Part shown: in pieces, positions 40,979 to 50,087 of the stretch
Layout: each line of letters opens with the position of its first letter
How positions within the stretch are numbered: the stretch's first letter is position 1
Assembly (NCBI GenBank): GCA_964291375.2
Contig: OZ219809.1
Coordinates: forward strand, 1,550,001-1,614,000
Length of the DNA: 64,000 bases
Source: 3107 sp001483205
GTDB taxonomy: Bacteria; Pseudomonadota; Alphaproteobacteria; Rhodobacterales; Rhodobacteraceae
Reading direction: 5' to 3'
Notes under the pieces: model-generated
The model's input: only the letters and a program-made list of their open reading frames with translations
What the model was told of the DNA's origin: nothing
Database searches by the model: none
Program-made: the position numbers and the translations under genes

Positions 40979-42637
40979 ATGGAAGCGGATTTCGTGATTG
41001 TCGGCGCAGGGTCTGCCGGGTGCGCGATGGCCTATCGCCTGTCAGCGGCGGGGGCTTCGGTGCTGGTCATCGAACATGGCGGCACCGACCGGGGGCCGTT
41101 CATCCAGATGCCTGCGGCGCTCAGCTATCCGATGAACATGCCGCTCTATGACTGGGGGTATCAGAGCGAACCCGAACCCCATCTGGGCGGGCGGCGGCTG
41201 GCGACCCCGCGCGGCAAGGTGATCGGCGGGTCGTCCTCGATCAACGGGATGGTCTATGTCCGGGGCCATGCGCGGGATTTCGACGCCTGGGCCGGGCTGG
41301 GGGCGGACGGTTGGTCTTATGCCGATGTGCTGCCCTATTTCAGGCGTATGGAAAACTGGCATGACGGCGGCCATGGCGGGGATGCGGCGTGGCGCGGACA
41401 GGACGGCCCCCTGCATGTTACCCGCGGGCCGCGCACCAACCCGCTGCATCACGCTTTTGTCGAGGCCGGACGGCAGGCCGGTTACGAGGTGACCGCCGAT
41501 TACAACGGCGAAAAGCAGGAAGGCTTTGGCCCGATGGAACAAACGATCTGGAAAGGTCGTCGCTGGTCCGCCGCCAATGCCTATCTGCGCCCGGCGCTGA
41601 AACGCCCGAACTGCGACCTGATCCGCGCCTTTGCCCGCCGGGTGGTGACAGAGGACCGCCGCGCAACCGGTGTCGAGGTCGAACATGGCGGGCGCATCCG
41701 GGTGATCCGCGCCCGGCGCGAGGTGATCCTTGCCGCGTCGTCAATCAACTCGCCGAAACTGCTGCTGCTGTCGGGCATCGGCCCGGCGACAGAGCTGGCG
41801 GCGCACGGGATTCCGCTGGTGGCCGACCGCCCCGGTGTGGGGAAGAATTTGCAGGACCATCTGGAGCTGTATCTGCAAATGGCGGCCAGCCAGCCGGTCA
41901 CGCTTTATAAGCACTGGAACCTGCTGTCCAAGGCGCTGATCGGCGCGCAGTGGCTGTTCACCCGCACCGGGCTGGGGGCGTCGAACCAGTTTGAGAGCGC
42001 GGCCTTCATCCGGTCCGCCCCCGGCGTGGAATACCCGGACATCCAGTATCACTTTCTGCCGATTGCCGTGCGCTATGACGGGCAGGCGGCGGCAGAGGGG
42101 CACGGCTTTCAGGCCCATGTCGGGCCGATGCGCAGTGCCTCGCGCGGGCAGATCACCCTGCGAAGCGCCGATCCGAAGGACGCGCCGGGGATTTTGTTCA
42201 ACTACATGTCCCACGAAAAGGACTGGAGCGATTTTCGCACCTGCATCCGCCTGACCCGCGAGATTTTCGCCCAAGACGCCTTCAGGCCGTTCATAAGGCA
42301 TGAAATTCAGCCCGGCGAGACGGTGCAGACCGATGATGAGCTGAATGATTTCATCCGTGAACATGTCGAGAGCGCCTATCACCCCAGTTGTTCCTGCCGG
42401 ATGGGGCGGCGCGATGATCCGATGGCGGTGGTTGATCCTGAGTGCCGGGTGATCGGGGTGGACAACCTGCGCCTTGCCGACAGTTCTGTGTTTCCGGTGA
42501 TCACCAACGGCAATATCAATGCGCCGTCGATCATGGTGGGGGAAAAGGCGTCGGATCACATCCTTGGCGTGTCCCCGCTTGCGCCGGTGAATGACCGGCC
42601 ATGGATCAGCCCGCGCTGGCAGACCGAACAGCGGTGA
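40979..42637 (+). CDS. betA: Choline dehydrogenase BetA
   Basis: BetA oxidises choline to betaine aldehyde with FAD. The 552-residue GMC oxidoreductase has the FAD-binding DFVIVGAGSAGCAMAYRL at the N terminus, the GMC signature GGSSSINGMVYVRG and the C-terminal active-site HPSCSCRMG and TNGNINAPSIMVGEKASD. I chose the ATG at 40979 behind GGAGAGAGACGGG. betB (betaine aldehyde dehydrogenase) is not next to it and must lie outside the window if present. Confidence 0.95.
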   Translation: MEADFVIVGAGSAGCAMAYRLSAAGASVLVIEHGGTDRGPFIQMPAALSYPMNMPLYDWGYQSEPEPHLGGRRLATPRGKVIGGSSSINGMVYVRGHARDFDAWAGLGADGWSYADVLPYFRRMENWHDGGHGGDAAWRGQDGPLHVTRGPRTNPLHHAFVEAGRQAGYEVTADYNGEKQEGFGPMEQTIWKGRRWSAANAYLRPALKRPNCDLIRAFARRVVTEDRRATGVEVEHGGRIRVIRARREVILAASSINSPKLLLLSGIGPATELAAHGIPLVADRPGVGKNLQDHLELYLQMAASQPVTLYKHWNLLSKALIGAQWLFTRTGLGASNQFESAAFIRSAPGVEYPDIQYHFLPIAVRYDGQAAAEGHGFQAHVGPMRSASRGQITLRSADPKDAPGILFNYMSHEKDWSDFRTCIRLTREIFAQDAFRPFIRHEIQPGETVQTDDELNDFIREHVESAYHPSCSCRMGRRDDPMAVVDPECRVIGVDNLRLADSSVFPVITNGNINAPSIMVGEKASDHILGVSPLAPVNDRPWISPRWQTEQR

Positions 42638-42678
42638 GGGGCGGCGGTAAAGGCGTGAGGTTGGCGGCGTTTTTCTGA

Positions 42679-42891
42679 AAGACCTCTGCATAATAGCTCA
42701 GCCGGGCAGCCGCCTGCCTGGGCGGGCGCTTTTTCCCGATACTTCACATTGGCGATGCCCTCTCTATAAAGTCCATACGCTGCAACAGGCTGAGGCGTCT
42801 ATAAGCGCCTGCCGGGGGGCAGGCAGGCGCTGCCCGGCGCAAGCGCCGGGCGGACGGTTTGGCCACTGACGCGCAAATATGCAGAAGTCTC
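42679..42891. repeat. Long A-type element (213 bp)
   Basis: This is the second full copy of the element at 21867-22077, with termini AAGACCTCTGCATAATAG and ATATGCAGAAGTCT (a few changes). It has the same internal order of GCCGCCTGCCTGGGCGGGCG, CATACGCTGCAACAGGCTGA and CGCCTGCCGGGGGGCAGG. It lies between betA and tupB; apart from it and a short leader the 356-bp gap contains nothing recognisable. Confidence 0.8.
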
Positions 42892-42993
42892 AATCATGCA
42901 GAAACCTTTTTCCGGTTGCACCGCCATGCCGATTCGCGGCAGATCACACCGAACACACCCGAAGGACCGCCATGCGCGGGGGACCGGCCTGTC

Positions 42994-43698
42994 ATGTCTG
43001 ATCTCTGGAGCGGCCTCATGCAGGCTTTCCGGCTGGTGGTCACCCTTGACCCGGACCTGCTGGAGATCACGCTGCGCTCTTTGCAGGTCACCCTCAGCGC
43101 CCTTGTGATCGCCGCCGTGATCGCGCTGCCGCTCGCCGCCCTGCTGTCGGTGCGCCGCTTTCGGTTTCGCCGCGCGACGATTGCGGTGCTGAATGCGCTG
43201 ATGGGCCTGCCGCCGGTTGTCGTCGGGCTGGTGGTCTATATCCTGTTGTCGCGGGGCGGCCCCCTTGGGGTGCTCGGGCTGCTGTTCACCCCTGCCGCCA
43301 TGATCATCGCGCAGGTTGTGATCATCGTGCCGCTGATGGCCTCGGTCGCCCACCAGTCCCTGCGCGAGCTGTGGTCGGATTACCGCGACCTGTTGATTTC
43401 GATGAACGCCACAAGGCGGCAACGAATGCAGGCCCTGCTCTGGGATGGCCGCCGGGCGCTGCTGACCGCGTGCCTTGCCGGGTTCGGGCGCGCCATCGGA
43501 GAGGTCGGCGCGATAATGATCGTCGGTGGCAATATCGACCATGCGACGCGGGTTCTGACCACTGCGGTGGTGCTGGAAACCGGCCGGGGCGATTTTGCCC
43601 TGGCGCTGGCGCTGGGGTTCGTGCTGGTCGGCATGGCGGTGGCGGTGAACCTTGCCATTCACGGCCTGTCCCGGACCGAGACCGAGGGCCGCTGGTGA
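42994..43698 (+). CDS. tupB: Tungstate-type ABC transporter permease TupB
   Basis: A 234-residue inner-membrane permease with five to six membrane segments. The family features are LMGLPPVVVGLVVYILLSRG, the coupling segment ATRRQRMQALLWDGRRALL and GRAIGEVGAIMIVGGNI, all as in TupB/WtpB. The ATG at 42994 follows GGGGGA at some distance; the frame is open upstream without support. It overlaps tupC by four bases (GTGA). Confidence 0.9.
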   Translation: MSDLWSGLMQAFRLVVTLDPDLLEITLRSLQVTLSALVIAAVIALPLAALLSVRRFRFRRATIAVLNALMGLPPVVVGLVVYILLSRGGPLGVLGLLFTPAAMIIAQVVIIVPLMASVAHQSLRELWSDYRDLLISMNATRRQRMQALLWDGRRALLTACLAGFGRAIGEVGAIMIVGGNIDHATRVLTTAVVLETGRGDFALALALGFVLVGMAVAVNLAIHGLSRTETEGRW

Positions 43699-44408
43699 CC
43701 GGGATGCTGCCCCTGACCGTCACGGGCGCGGTGGTGCGCCGCCGGGGCAGGGTTCTGGTCGGCCCCGTCGATCTGACCCTTGACGGCGCAGGCGTGACCA
43801 TGGTCATCGGCCCCAACGGATCGGGCAAGACGACATTGCTGCGCCTGCTGCACGGGCTGGCCCGCCTGAGCGAGGGCCGGGTTGCGTGGAACTGCCCGAA
43901 CAGAGAGGCGCGCCGCAGGCAGGCCTTCGTGTTTCAGTCCCCGGTGATGATGCGCCGTTCCGTGCGTGACAACATCGCCTACGGGCTGATCGTCGGCGGC
44001 ACCCCGCGCAGGGCGGCACGGGCGGGCGCGGAACACTGGGCGGCCCGTGTCGGGCTGACAGAGGCGCTAAACCGCCCCGCAACCGCGCTGTCCGGTGGTG
44101 AACGGCAAAAGCTGGCGATTGCGCGCGCCCTGATTCGGGAGCCGGAGGTGCTGTTTCTCGACGAACCCTGCGCCGCGCTTGATGGCCGGGCCACCCGTGA
44201 CATCGAGGCGATCCTCTGCGCCGCTGCCGGGGGCGGAACCCGGCTGATCATGTCCACCCATGACATGGGGCAGGCGCGGCGGCTGGCGGATGAGGTCGTG
44301 TTCATGCTCGGTGGCCGTGTGGGTGAATGCACCCCGGCGGGCACCTTTTTCGACCGGCCCGGCAGTGCAGAGGCGCGCGCCTTTCTGCGGGGGGACATCG
44401 TGGAATGA
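43695..44408 (+). CDS. tupC: Tungstate-type ABC transporter ATP-binding protein TupC
   Basis: A 237-residue ABC ATPase. Walker A is VIGPNGSGKTT, the Q-loop AFVFQSPVMM, the signature ALSGGERQKLAIARA and Walker B VLFLDEPCAALD, with the switch His in MSTHDMGQA. I chose GTG 43695, which overlaps the tupB stop; ATG 43704 is an alternative. It overlaps tupA by four bases, so the three genes are one coupled operon. Confidence 0.9.
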   Translation: MTGMLPLTVTGAVVRRRGRVLVGPVDLTLDGAGVTMVIGPNGSGKTTLLRLLHGLARLSEGRVAWNCPNREARRRQAFVFQSPVMMRRSVRDNIAYGLIVGGTPRRAARAGAEHWAARVGLTEALNRPATALSGGERQKLAIARALIREPEVLFLDEPCAALDGRATRDIEAILCAAAGGGTRLIMSTHDMGQARRLADEVVFMLGGRVGECTPAGTFFDRPGSAEARAFLRGDIVE

Positions 44409-45214
44409 TCAGGCGTATCCTGCTGGTCGTGGCCGCCGCCTGTATGATCGGCGCGCCTGTCCGGGCAGAGGTGATGACGATGGCGGTCACCACCTCTTTT
44501 CAGAACTCCGGGCTGGCGGATGTGCTGTTGCCGGTGATCCGGGAAGAGCTGGGGCTGGAGGTGCGGCTGCTGGTCGTCGGCACCGGCCATGCGCTCCGGC
44601 TGGGGGAGGCGGGGGACGTGGATGCGGTGCTGGTTCATTCGCGGCGGGCCGAGGAAGCGTTTGTTGCCGCCGGGTTCGGTCTCTATCGGCGCGAGATCAT
44701 GTATAACGATTTCGTCCTCATCGGCCCGGTGTCGGATGCCGCCGCCATTGCCGCCGCCGACAGCGCCGTTGATGCGCTCGGGCGGATCAGGGCCGCGCGC
44801 GCGCCCTTTGTCAGCCGGGGGGACGACAGCGGCACCCACCGGAAAGAGCTGAGCCTGTGGGGGGCCGCCGGGCTGGACCCGCAGGCGTTCGGGCGGTGGT
44901 ATCGGGCTGTCGGGGCCGGGATGGGGGCGGCCCTGAATATCGCCGCGGCGATGGACGCCTATATCCTGTCTGACCGGGCGAGCTGGCTCGGCTTTGGCAA
45001 CAAGAGAGGGCTGGCGCTGCTCTATTCCGGCGACCGGGCGCTGTTCAATCAATACGCCTATATCCCGGTCAGCCCGGCGCGGCACCCGCATGTAAGGGCA
45101 GAGGCGGCGGCACGGCTGGAGGCCTGGCTGACATCCGCCCGTGCCGGTGCCCTGATCAACGGGCACCAGATCGACGGGAAAACATTGTTTGTTTTCAATG
45201 CTGTGGGGGAGTAG
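44405..45214 (+). CDS. tupA: Tungstate-type ABC transporter substrate-binding protein TupA
   Basis: A 269-residue periplasmic protein. A signal peptide (ending MIGAPVRA) is followed by the TupA features TTSFQNSGL, VGTGHALRLGEAGDVDAVLV and FVSRGDDSGTHRKEL, which build the oxyanion site. Homologues bind tungstate with very high selectivity over molybdate; that selectivity is inferred, not visible. The ATG overlaps the tupC stop. Confidence 0.92.
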   Translation: MIRRILLVVAAACMIGAPVRAEVMTMAVTTSFQNSGLADVLLPVIREELGLEVRLLVVGTGHALRLGEAGDVDAVLVHSRRAEEAFVAAGFGLYRREIMYNDFVLIGPVSDAAAIAAADSAVDALGRIRAARAPFVSRGDDSGTHRKELSLWGAAGLDPQAFGRWYRAVGAGMGAALNIAAAMDAYILSDRASWLGFGNKRGLALLYSGDRALFNQYAYIPVSPARHPHVRAEAAARLEAWLTSARAGALINGHQIDGKTLFVFNAVGE

Positions 45215-45225
45215 GGGGGTGTTCT

Positions 45226-45315
45226 TGGTATGGCATGGCAACCGGATTTTGAGTCCAAGTCCTGACCCTGATCCCGCCCGGTCGCAAGACCGGGCCGCGC
45301 CTTTGGGGTGATGCA
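45226..45315. repeat. C-type repeat module leading into the 96-bp array
   Basis: TTGGTATGGCATGGCAACCG precedes GATTTTGAGTCCAAGTCCTG, and the GCCCGGTCGCAAGACCGGGC hairpin follows. The module stops at the first palindrome of the array. Confidence 0.65.
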
Positions 45316-45760
45316 CCCTTATCCGCGGATAAGGGCAACATCTCTGACCTATTCGCCGGACCGGGCGAACGGTTTGCCGGGAGAGATGCGCGAACAGCAC
45401 GGCGAGGGGGCGGCTTATCCGCGGATAAGGGCAGTACTGCTGACATATTGGCCGGGCCGGGCGGACGGTTTGCCGGGACAGAGGCCCGAACAGCACGGCG
45501 AGGGGGCGGCTTATCCGCGGATAAGGGCAGTACTGCTGACATATTGGCCGGGCAGGGTGGACGATTTGCCGGGACAGAAGCGCGAACAGCCCGGCGAGGG
45601 GGCCGCTTATCCGCGGATAAGGTCAACACCTCTGACCTATTCGCCGGGCCGGGCAGATGATCTGTCGGAGCAGATGCGCAAACAGCCCGGCGAGGGGGGC
45701 GCTTACCCGCGGATAAGGGCATAACCTCTGACCTATTCGCCGGGCCGGGCGGCCGCCTGC
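45316..45760. repeat. Five-unit tandem repeat, 96-bp period, each unit headed by a palindrome
   Basis: The palindrome core CTTATCCGCGGATAAG starts at 45318, 45414, 45510 and 45606; a variant with CTTACC starts at 45702. The spacing is exactly 96 bp each time. The 80 bp between cores are also conserved (CTGACATATTGGCCGGGC, GGTTTGCCGGGACAGA, GAACAGCACGGCGAGGGGGC), so this is a tandem repeat and not a CRISPR array. The period is a multiple of three, which keeps several frames open on both strands. The last unit supplies the final codons and stop of the gene at 45733-46026. With the C module it fills the 518-bp gap after tupA. Confidence 0.85.
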
Positions 45761-46026
45761 CGCATGGCCCGACCATCCCGGCCCCCCCGACGGCGGGCAG
45801 TGGCGGCCTGCTCCAGCCCTTCGGCCAGCACCTTCGTCATCGGATGATCCGGGAACAGCGGCTGATAATGGGCATACAGCCGCCCCAGCCAGCGTTTCGC
45901 ATCCTCTGCCACCGGCACCCCGATCGCCCAGTCGAGAAAGATCGAACGGCATTCGCCCTCGGTGATCCCCTCAATTCGATAACTGTCCCCGAACAGCCCG
46001 CGCGGGTCCATTTCCTTCAGTTCCAT
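45733..46026 (-). CDS. Small conserved-type protein downstream of glnE
   Basis: A 97-residue protein of unknown function. The N-terminal 70 residues (MELKEMDPRGLFGDSYRIEG, IFLDWAIGVP, YAHYQPLFPDHPMTKVL) look like a compact helical domain; the C-terminal 25 are Arg/Ala-rich and the last ones (AAARPGE) are encoded by the repeat array, which suggests that the original end was replaced. The ATG at 46024-46026 overlaps the end of glnE by ten bases, so expression is coupled to it. I do not recognise the family. Confidence 0.65.
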   Translation of the reverse strand: MELKEMDPRGLFGDSYRIEGITEGECRSIFLDWAIGVPVAEDAKRWLGRLYAHYQPLFPDHPMTKVLAEGLEQAATARRRGGRDGRAMRQAAARPGE

Positions 46027-48815
46027 CCGTTTCCTCCCGCCGGGGGCCACTGTCTCAGGGCACCGGCAATAACCGCATCCGCGCCCATGGCCAGCCGCTT
46101 CATCCGCGCCTTCAGCGCTTCCGCGTCGGCGGCCCCGGTCTCCCGCAACAGGAACGCCTGACCACCCTCGCCGATCTCCCTCATATCCAGAGGCTGGTCC
46201 GACAGCAACCGGGAACAGGCCTGCACCTGCCACATCAGATCGTAACAGGCAGAGAGCATGGCAGCCTGATCACCGGACAGCCACCCGGCGGCGCGGGCGG
46301 CCTCTGCCTGCGCCTCAACCCCGGTCCGGGGGCACCCCGCCATCAGCGCCCCCGCCTGCACCAACAGCTCTATGTCCTGCATCCTGCCCGGCCCCGGCCT
46401 TGTCTCCCACTCTGCCGTCGCGGGCGTGGCAGTGGCCGGACGCGCCCGCATCTGCCGCACATCCGGCACCACCTGCCCCGGCGCGCCCTTTTCCGACAGC
46501 AGCGCCGCCCGGAACGCTTCCACCTCTGCCATCAGCCCGGCAGGCCCGGCAACCGCCCGCGCCCGCGTCAGGGCCAGATGCTCCCATGTGCGGGCGTTCT
46601 GCCACTGGTGCGCCCGGAACGCCGCGAACCCGATTGCCACCGGCCCCCGCTGCCCGGACGGTCTGGGGTGCATGTCCGGCCTGTAGAGATTGCCGCCCGC
46701 CATCGGTGCGCTCAGGGCCGTCACCAGCGCCCGGGTGAGCCGCGCATAATAGGGCCGGGCCGCCGCATCCGCCGTGTCTGCATCATCGGCATCGTGGATC
46801 ACGATCAGGTCAAGAGCGGACCGGGCACTCAACCGTCCGGCCCCGAGCGCCCCCATGCCGAGCACCACCGCGCCCCTGCCCGACGGCGGCGGGCCGTGCC
46901 TGCGGCTGAACTCACCTGTCACCACCGGCCACAGCGCGCCAAGAACGGCCCCGGCAAGCTCTGCATACTGACGCCCCGCCCCGGCAGCGTCCACCAGCCC
47001 GCGCAGATGATGCACGCCGATGCGGAAATGCCACTCTGCACGCGCCCGCCGGATCGCATCCAGCTTGCGCTCATAACCATCCGCCGCTGCCATCGCCCCG
47101 GACATCAGGGCGCGCAGCCCGGCCTCCCCCGGCCATGGCTCGAAAAACGCCCCGTCCAGCACCGCATCCAGAACCCCCGAATTGCGTGACAGGTGACGGG
47201 CGAGTGCGGGCGACGTGACGCAAATATCCACGAGAAGGTCGATCAGATGCGGGTTGGCCTCGAACAGCGACAAAAGCTGCACCCCCGCCGGAAGCCCCGA
47301 CAGAAAGCCGTCAAACCGGGCCAACGCCTCTTCGGGTCGGGCGGCGCGCCCCATGCGTTTCAGGATTTCCGGCCTGACCCGGCGGAAAATCTCGCGCGCA
47401 CGCGCGGACCGCAGCGCCGGATACGCCTGCCAGCGGGAAACGATCCGCGCCGCCGGGCCGGACAGGGCCGCCGGTTCTGCCGGGGCCTCGCCGGGGGCAA
47501 AGAAACGCTCGGTCAGCGAATGGACCTCGCCCAGGCGCTCCGTCAGCTCCTGCTTCAGCGCCCCCGCATCCGTCCGGCCCATGAAATGCGCCAGGCGGCG
47601 AAACCCCTCGTCAGAGGCAGGCAAGGCGTGAGTTTGCGCATCATTGATCATCTGCAAGCGATGCTCCACCTCCCGGTGAAAACGGTAATGCCCGGTCAGG
47701 GTGTCCGCCACCTCTGCCGGTGTCCATCCCCCCGCCGCAAGGCGCGACAACCCTTCCACCGTTTCGCGCACCCGCAGGTCAGGGTCGCGCCCGCCGGCAA
47801 TAATCTGACGGGTCTGGGTGAAGAACTCAATTTCGCGAATCCCGCCGCGCCCCAGTTTGATGTCATGGCCGGGCAGGATGAGCGGCCCGCCCAGCCGCTT
47901 GTGGCCACGGATGCGCAGGCGCATGTCGTGGGCGTCCCGGATGGCGGCGAAATCCAGATGCCTGCGCCAGATAAAGGGCCGCAGCCGGTCAAGCCAGGCC
48001 CGCCCGGCCCGCAGATCACCCGCGCAGGGCCGCGCCTTGATATGGGCCGCGCGCTCCCATGTTCGCCCGACGCTTTCGTAATAGCGTTCCGCCGCCTCCA
48101 TCGACAGGCAGACCGGTGTGACCGAGGGATCGGGGCGCAGGCGCAGATCGGTGCGAAAGACATAGCCGTCCGCGGTCATGTCCGACAACTGCGCCGCCAT
48201 GCGCCGGGTCGCCCGGATGAACCCGGCACGGGCGTCCCCCCGGTCAGCCGGGTCAAACCGGGCCTCATCAAACAGGCAAATCAGGTCAATGTCAGAGGAA
48301 TAGTTGAGCTCCCCGGCCCCCATCTTGCCCATTGCCAGCGCCACCATCCCGGCGGCGTCGGGCAGATCGTCCCCGGTCATCCCCGGCAGCCTGCCCCGGC
48401 GGATTTCCGCGCCGACCTGCGCCTTCATCGACAGATCGACGGCCATGTCCGCCAGCCGGGTCAGAGCGGCGGTTGTCTCTTCCAGCGACCAGATGCCGCC
48501 GAGGTCGCACAGGGCCACCAGAAGCGCGATGCGACGTTTGGCGCGGCGCAACGCCTTTGAAAGCTGATCCGGGGCGGTGGCGGGGAGCGGGGCGAGCGCA
48601 TCGGCCAGCGCGTCCTCGGGCGAACGGCTCAGGGCCGCGCCGATCCAGCGGGCCTCTGCGGTGGTCAGCGCGGCCAGATACGGGCTGCACCCCGCTGTGC
48701 CGCAAATCAGCTCTCTGAGGTCGGGGGTAAGGTCGGGAAACAGCGCCGCCACCTCTGCACCGCGTTCCGGCTCATGGGGAATCGGGCATCGGGTCAGGCG
48801 GGCGTTCGGCAACAT
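46017..48815 (-). CDS. glnE: Bifunctional glutamine synthetase adenylyltransferase/deadenylase GlnE
   Basis: GlnE adenylylates and deadenylylates glutamine synthetase under PII control. The 932-residue protein has two nucleotidyltransferase domains. The N-terminal deadenylylase site MGKMGAGELNYSSDIDLICL is intact. The C-terminal adenylylation site reads LGMGALGAGRLSARSALDLI, with Ala667 in place of the first Asp of the usual SDLDL pair (Asp669 is kept). The codon is GCT, one base from GAT. If the base is right, adenylylation should be impaired. The small gene downstream overlaps it by ten bases. Confidence 0.94.
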   Translation of the reverse strand: MLPNARLTRCPIPHEPERGAEVAALFPDLTPDLRELICGTAGCSPYLAALTTAEARWIGAALSRSPEDALADALAPLPATAPDQLSKALRRAKRRIALLVALCDLGGIWSLEETTAALTRLADMAVDLSMKAQVGAEIRRGRLPGMTGDDLPDAAGMVALAMGKMGAGELNYSSDIDLICLFDEARFDPADRGDARAGFIRATRRMAAQLSDMTADGYVFRTDLRLRPDPSVTPVCLSMEAAERYYESVGRTWERAAHIKARPCAGDLRAGRAWLDRLRPFIWRRHLDFAAIRDAHDMRLRIRGHKRLGGPLILPGHDIKLGRGGIREIEFFTQTRQIIAGGRDPDLRVRETVEGLSRLAAGGWTPAEVADTLTGHYRFHREVEHRLQMINDAQTHALPASDEGFRRLAHFMGRTDAGALKQELTERLGEVHSLTERFFAPGEAPAEPAALSGPAARIVSRWQAYPALRSARAREIFRRVRPEILKRMGRAARPEEALARFDGFLSGLPAGVQLLSLFEANPHLIDLLVDICVTSPALARHLSRNSGVLDAVLDGAFFEPWPGEAGLRALMSGAMAAADGYERKLDAIRRARAEWHFRIGVHHLRGLVDAAGAGRQYAELAGAVLGALWPVVTGEFSRRHGPPPSGRGAVVLGMGALGAGRLSARSALDLIVIHDADDADTADAAARPYYARLTRALVTALSAPMAGGNLYRPDMHPRPSGQRGPVAIGFAAFRAHQWQNARTWEHLALTRARAVAGPAGLMAEVEAFRAALLSEKGAPGQVVPDVRQMRARPATATPATAEWETRPGPGRMQDIELLVQAGALMAGCPRTGVEAQAEAARAAGWLSGDQAAMLSACYDLMWQVQACSRLLSDQPLDMREIGEGGQAFLLRETGAADAEALKARMKRLAMGADAVIAGALRQWPPAGGNGWN

Positions 48816-48875
48816 GGGGCAAGGATGCGTCCGGGCGTTCCGGGGGTCAACGGGGGGCGTGAAAAATCATTGTTG

Positions 48876-48967
48876 CGGGGCGACCGGATTTTGAGTCCAA
48901 ACCCCGGCCCTGATTCCGCCCGGCAAAACGAATACGTCAGAAGTATTGCCCTTATCCGCGGATAAGG
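48876..48967. repeat. Truncated C module joined to a B palindrome
   Basis: GACCGGATTTTGAGTCCAAA and CCCCGGCCCTGATTCCGCCC are the C-module start. The rest of C is replaced by a short link and the palindrome CCTTATCCGCGGATAAGG at 48950-48967. It lies between glnE and sufE. Confidence 0.65.
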
Positions 48968-49061
48968 TGCGTCTCTTTTGCGGGCCGACGTGGCATTTCG
49001 GGATGCCCTGCACCCTAAAGCCCCGCCACCGCGTCCGGCAACTCTCCCGCCGACCCGTGCC

Positions 49062-49511
49062 TCAACCGGCGACTTCCGCCTGCGCCAGGTGCCTGATCCG
49101 CCCGACCATCGCCCGCAATCCGTTCGAGCGCTGCGCCGACAGATGCGCGTCCAGCCCCAGCCGTGCCAGCTCTGCATGGGCATCGACCCTCAGCGCCTCG
49201 CCAACCGTCAGCCCGTTATACAACGCACCAAGAATGGCAATCAGCCCCCGCACGATCATCGCATCGCTCTCGCCCTGAAAGCTGAACACCGCCGCCGCGC
49301 CCGTCCCCTCAATCCGGTGCCGCAACCAGACCTGACTGGCGCATCCCTCGACCCGGGTCGCCGCAGTCTGAAGCGCCGGGTCCAGCCGGGTCATCGCCGC
49401 GCCCAGTTCAATCACATACCGATACCGGTCTTCCCAATCGTCCAGAAACCCGAAATTTCCGGCAATATCCTCGAATGCCTCTGTCGCCACGGGCTGCTCC
49501 TGATCCTGCAT
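49062..49511 (-). CDS. sufE: Cysteine desulfurase activator SufE
   Basis: SufE accepts sulfur from the cysteine desulfurase SufS and passes it to the SufBCD scaffold for Fe-S cluster assembly. The 149-residue protein has the active-site Cys57 in VEGCASQVWL, then FQGESDAMIVRGLIAIL and the Arg/Ser-containing LSAQRSNGLRAMV end, all family hallmarks. I chose the ATG at 49509-49511; the frame is open 108 codons further, antisense to the lipoprotein gene. No other suf gene is in the window. Confidence 0.94.
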   Translation of the reverse strand: MQDQEQPVATEAFEDIAGNFGFLDDWEDRYRYVIELGAAMTRLDPALQTAATRVEGCASQVWLRHRIEGTGAAAVFSFQGESDAMIVRGLIAILGALYNGLTVGEALRVDAHAELARLGLDAHLSAQRSNGLRAMVGRIRHLAQAEVAG

Positions 49512-49626
49512 GGTGTCCCCGGAATGACTAGGACGACCCGCCGCAAAGGTCCAGACTTTCAAAGACGGGTTTTCAACCGCGCCACTTTCGGTTAACCCGG
49601 AGAGAGGCAGAAAGAGGGATCGGTCC

Positions 49627-50085
49627 ATGAAAGCCCCGGTTTTCACGCTTGTGGTTTGCGCTCTGGTTTTGACGGCGTGCGGAGAGTCGCGCCTCAACCC
49701 CTTCAACTGGTTCGGGCGGGAGGAGGCCGCGCCCCGGTCTGAGGCCCCTGACCGCCCGGATGTGCTTGACCGCACCGGTCTGGTGCAGCAGGTCACCGAC
49801 CTGCGGATTGACCGCACCCCCGGCGGCGCGATCATCCGCGCAACCGGCCTGCCACCGACGCAGGGCTATTGGGGGGCCGGGCTGGAGCCGGTTGCCGATG
49901 AGCGCCCGGTTGACGGGGTGCTGACCTATCGTTTCCGCATTGAAGCGCCCATTGGACGGGAGCTGGCGGGCAACCGGCAATCGCGCGAGGTCATCGTGGC
50001 CCGTGCGGTTTCGGACGCGGTGCTTGAGGGGGTGCGGGTCGTTCGGGTGATGGGCGCGGCCAATGATCTGAGCCGACGGCGGTGA
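49627..50085 (+). CDS. Lipoprotein of unknown function
   Basis: A 152-residue lipoprotein. The signal peptide VFTLVVCALVLTAC places the acylated Cys at residue 18. The mature part is an Arg-rich, predicted beta-rich domain (DLRIDRTPGGAIIRATGLPP, GVLTYRFRIEAP). It is divergent from sufE and followed by the A repeat. Proteins of this appearance are common in Rhodobacterales, but I do not know a function. Confidence 0.75.
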   Translation: MKAPVFTLVVCALVLTACGESRLNPFNWFGREEAAPRSEAPDRPDVLDRTGLVQQVTDLRIDRTPGGAIIRATGLPPTQGYWGAGLEPVADERPVDGVLTYRFRIEAPIGRELAGNRQSREVIVARAVSDAVLEGVRVVRVMGAANDLSRRR

Positions 50086-50087
50086 GG

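Noticed and set aside
43979..45496. A 505-codon open frame on the minus strand across tupC and tupA
   Set aside because: It is antisense to tupC-tupA, which have clear domains and coupled starts, and continues into the repeat array.
45308..45724. A 138-codon open frame encoding a 32-residue repeat protein
   Set aside because: The 96-bp period is a multiple of three, which keeps frames open on both strands; no ribosome site, and the amino-acid repeat simply mirrors the DNA palindrome.
45316..45760. CRISPR array
   Set aside because: The spacing is regular, but the sequences between the palindromes are themselves near-identical and 80 bp long, and no cas gene is near. It is a tandem repeat.
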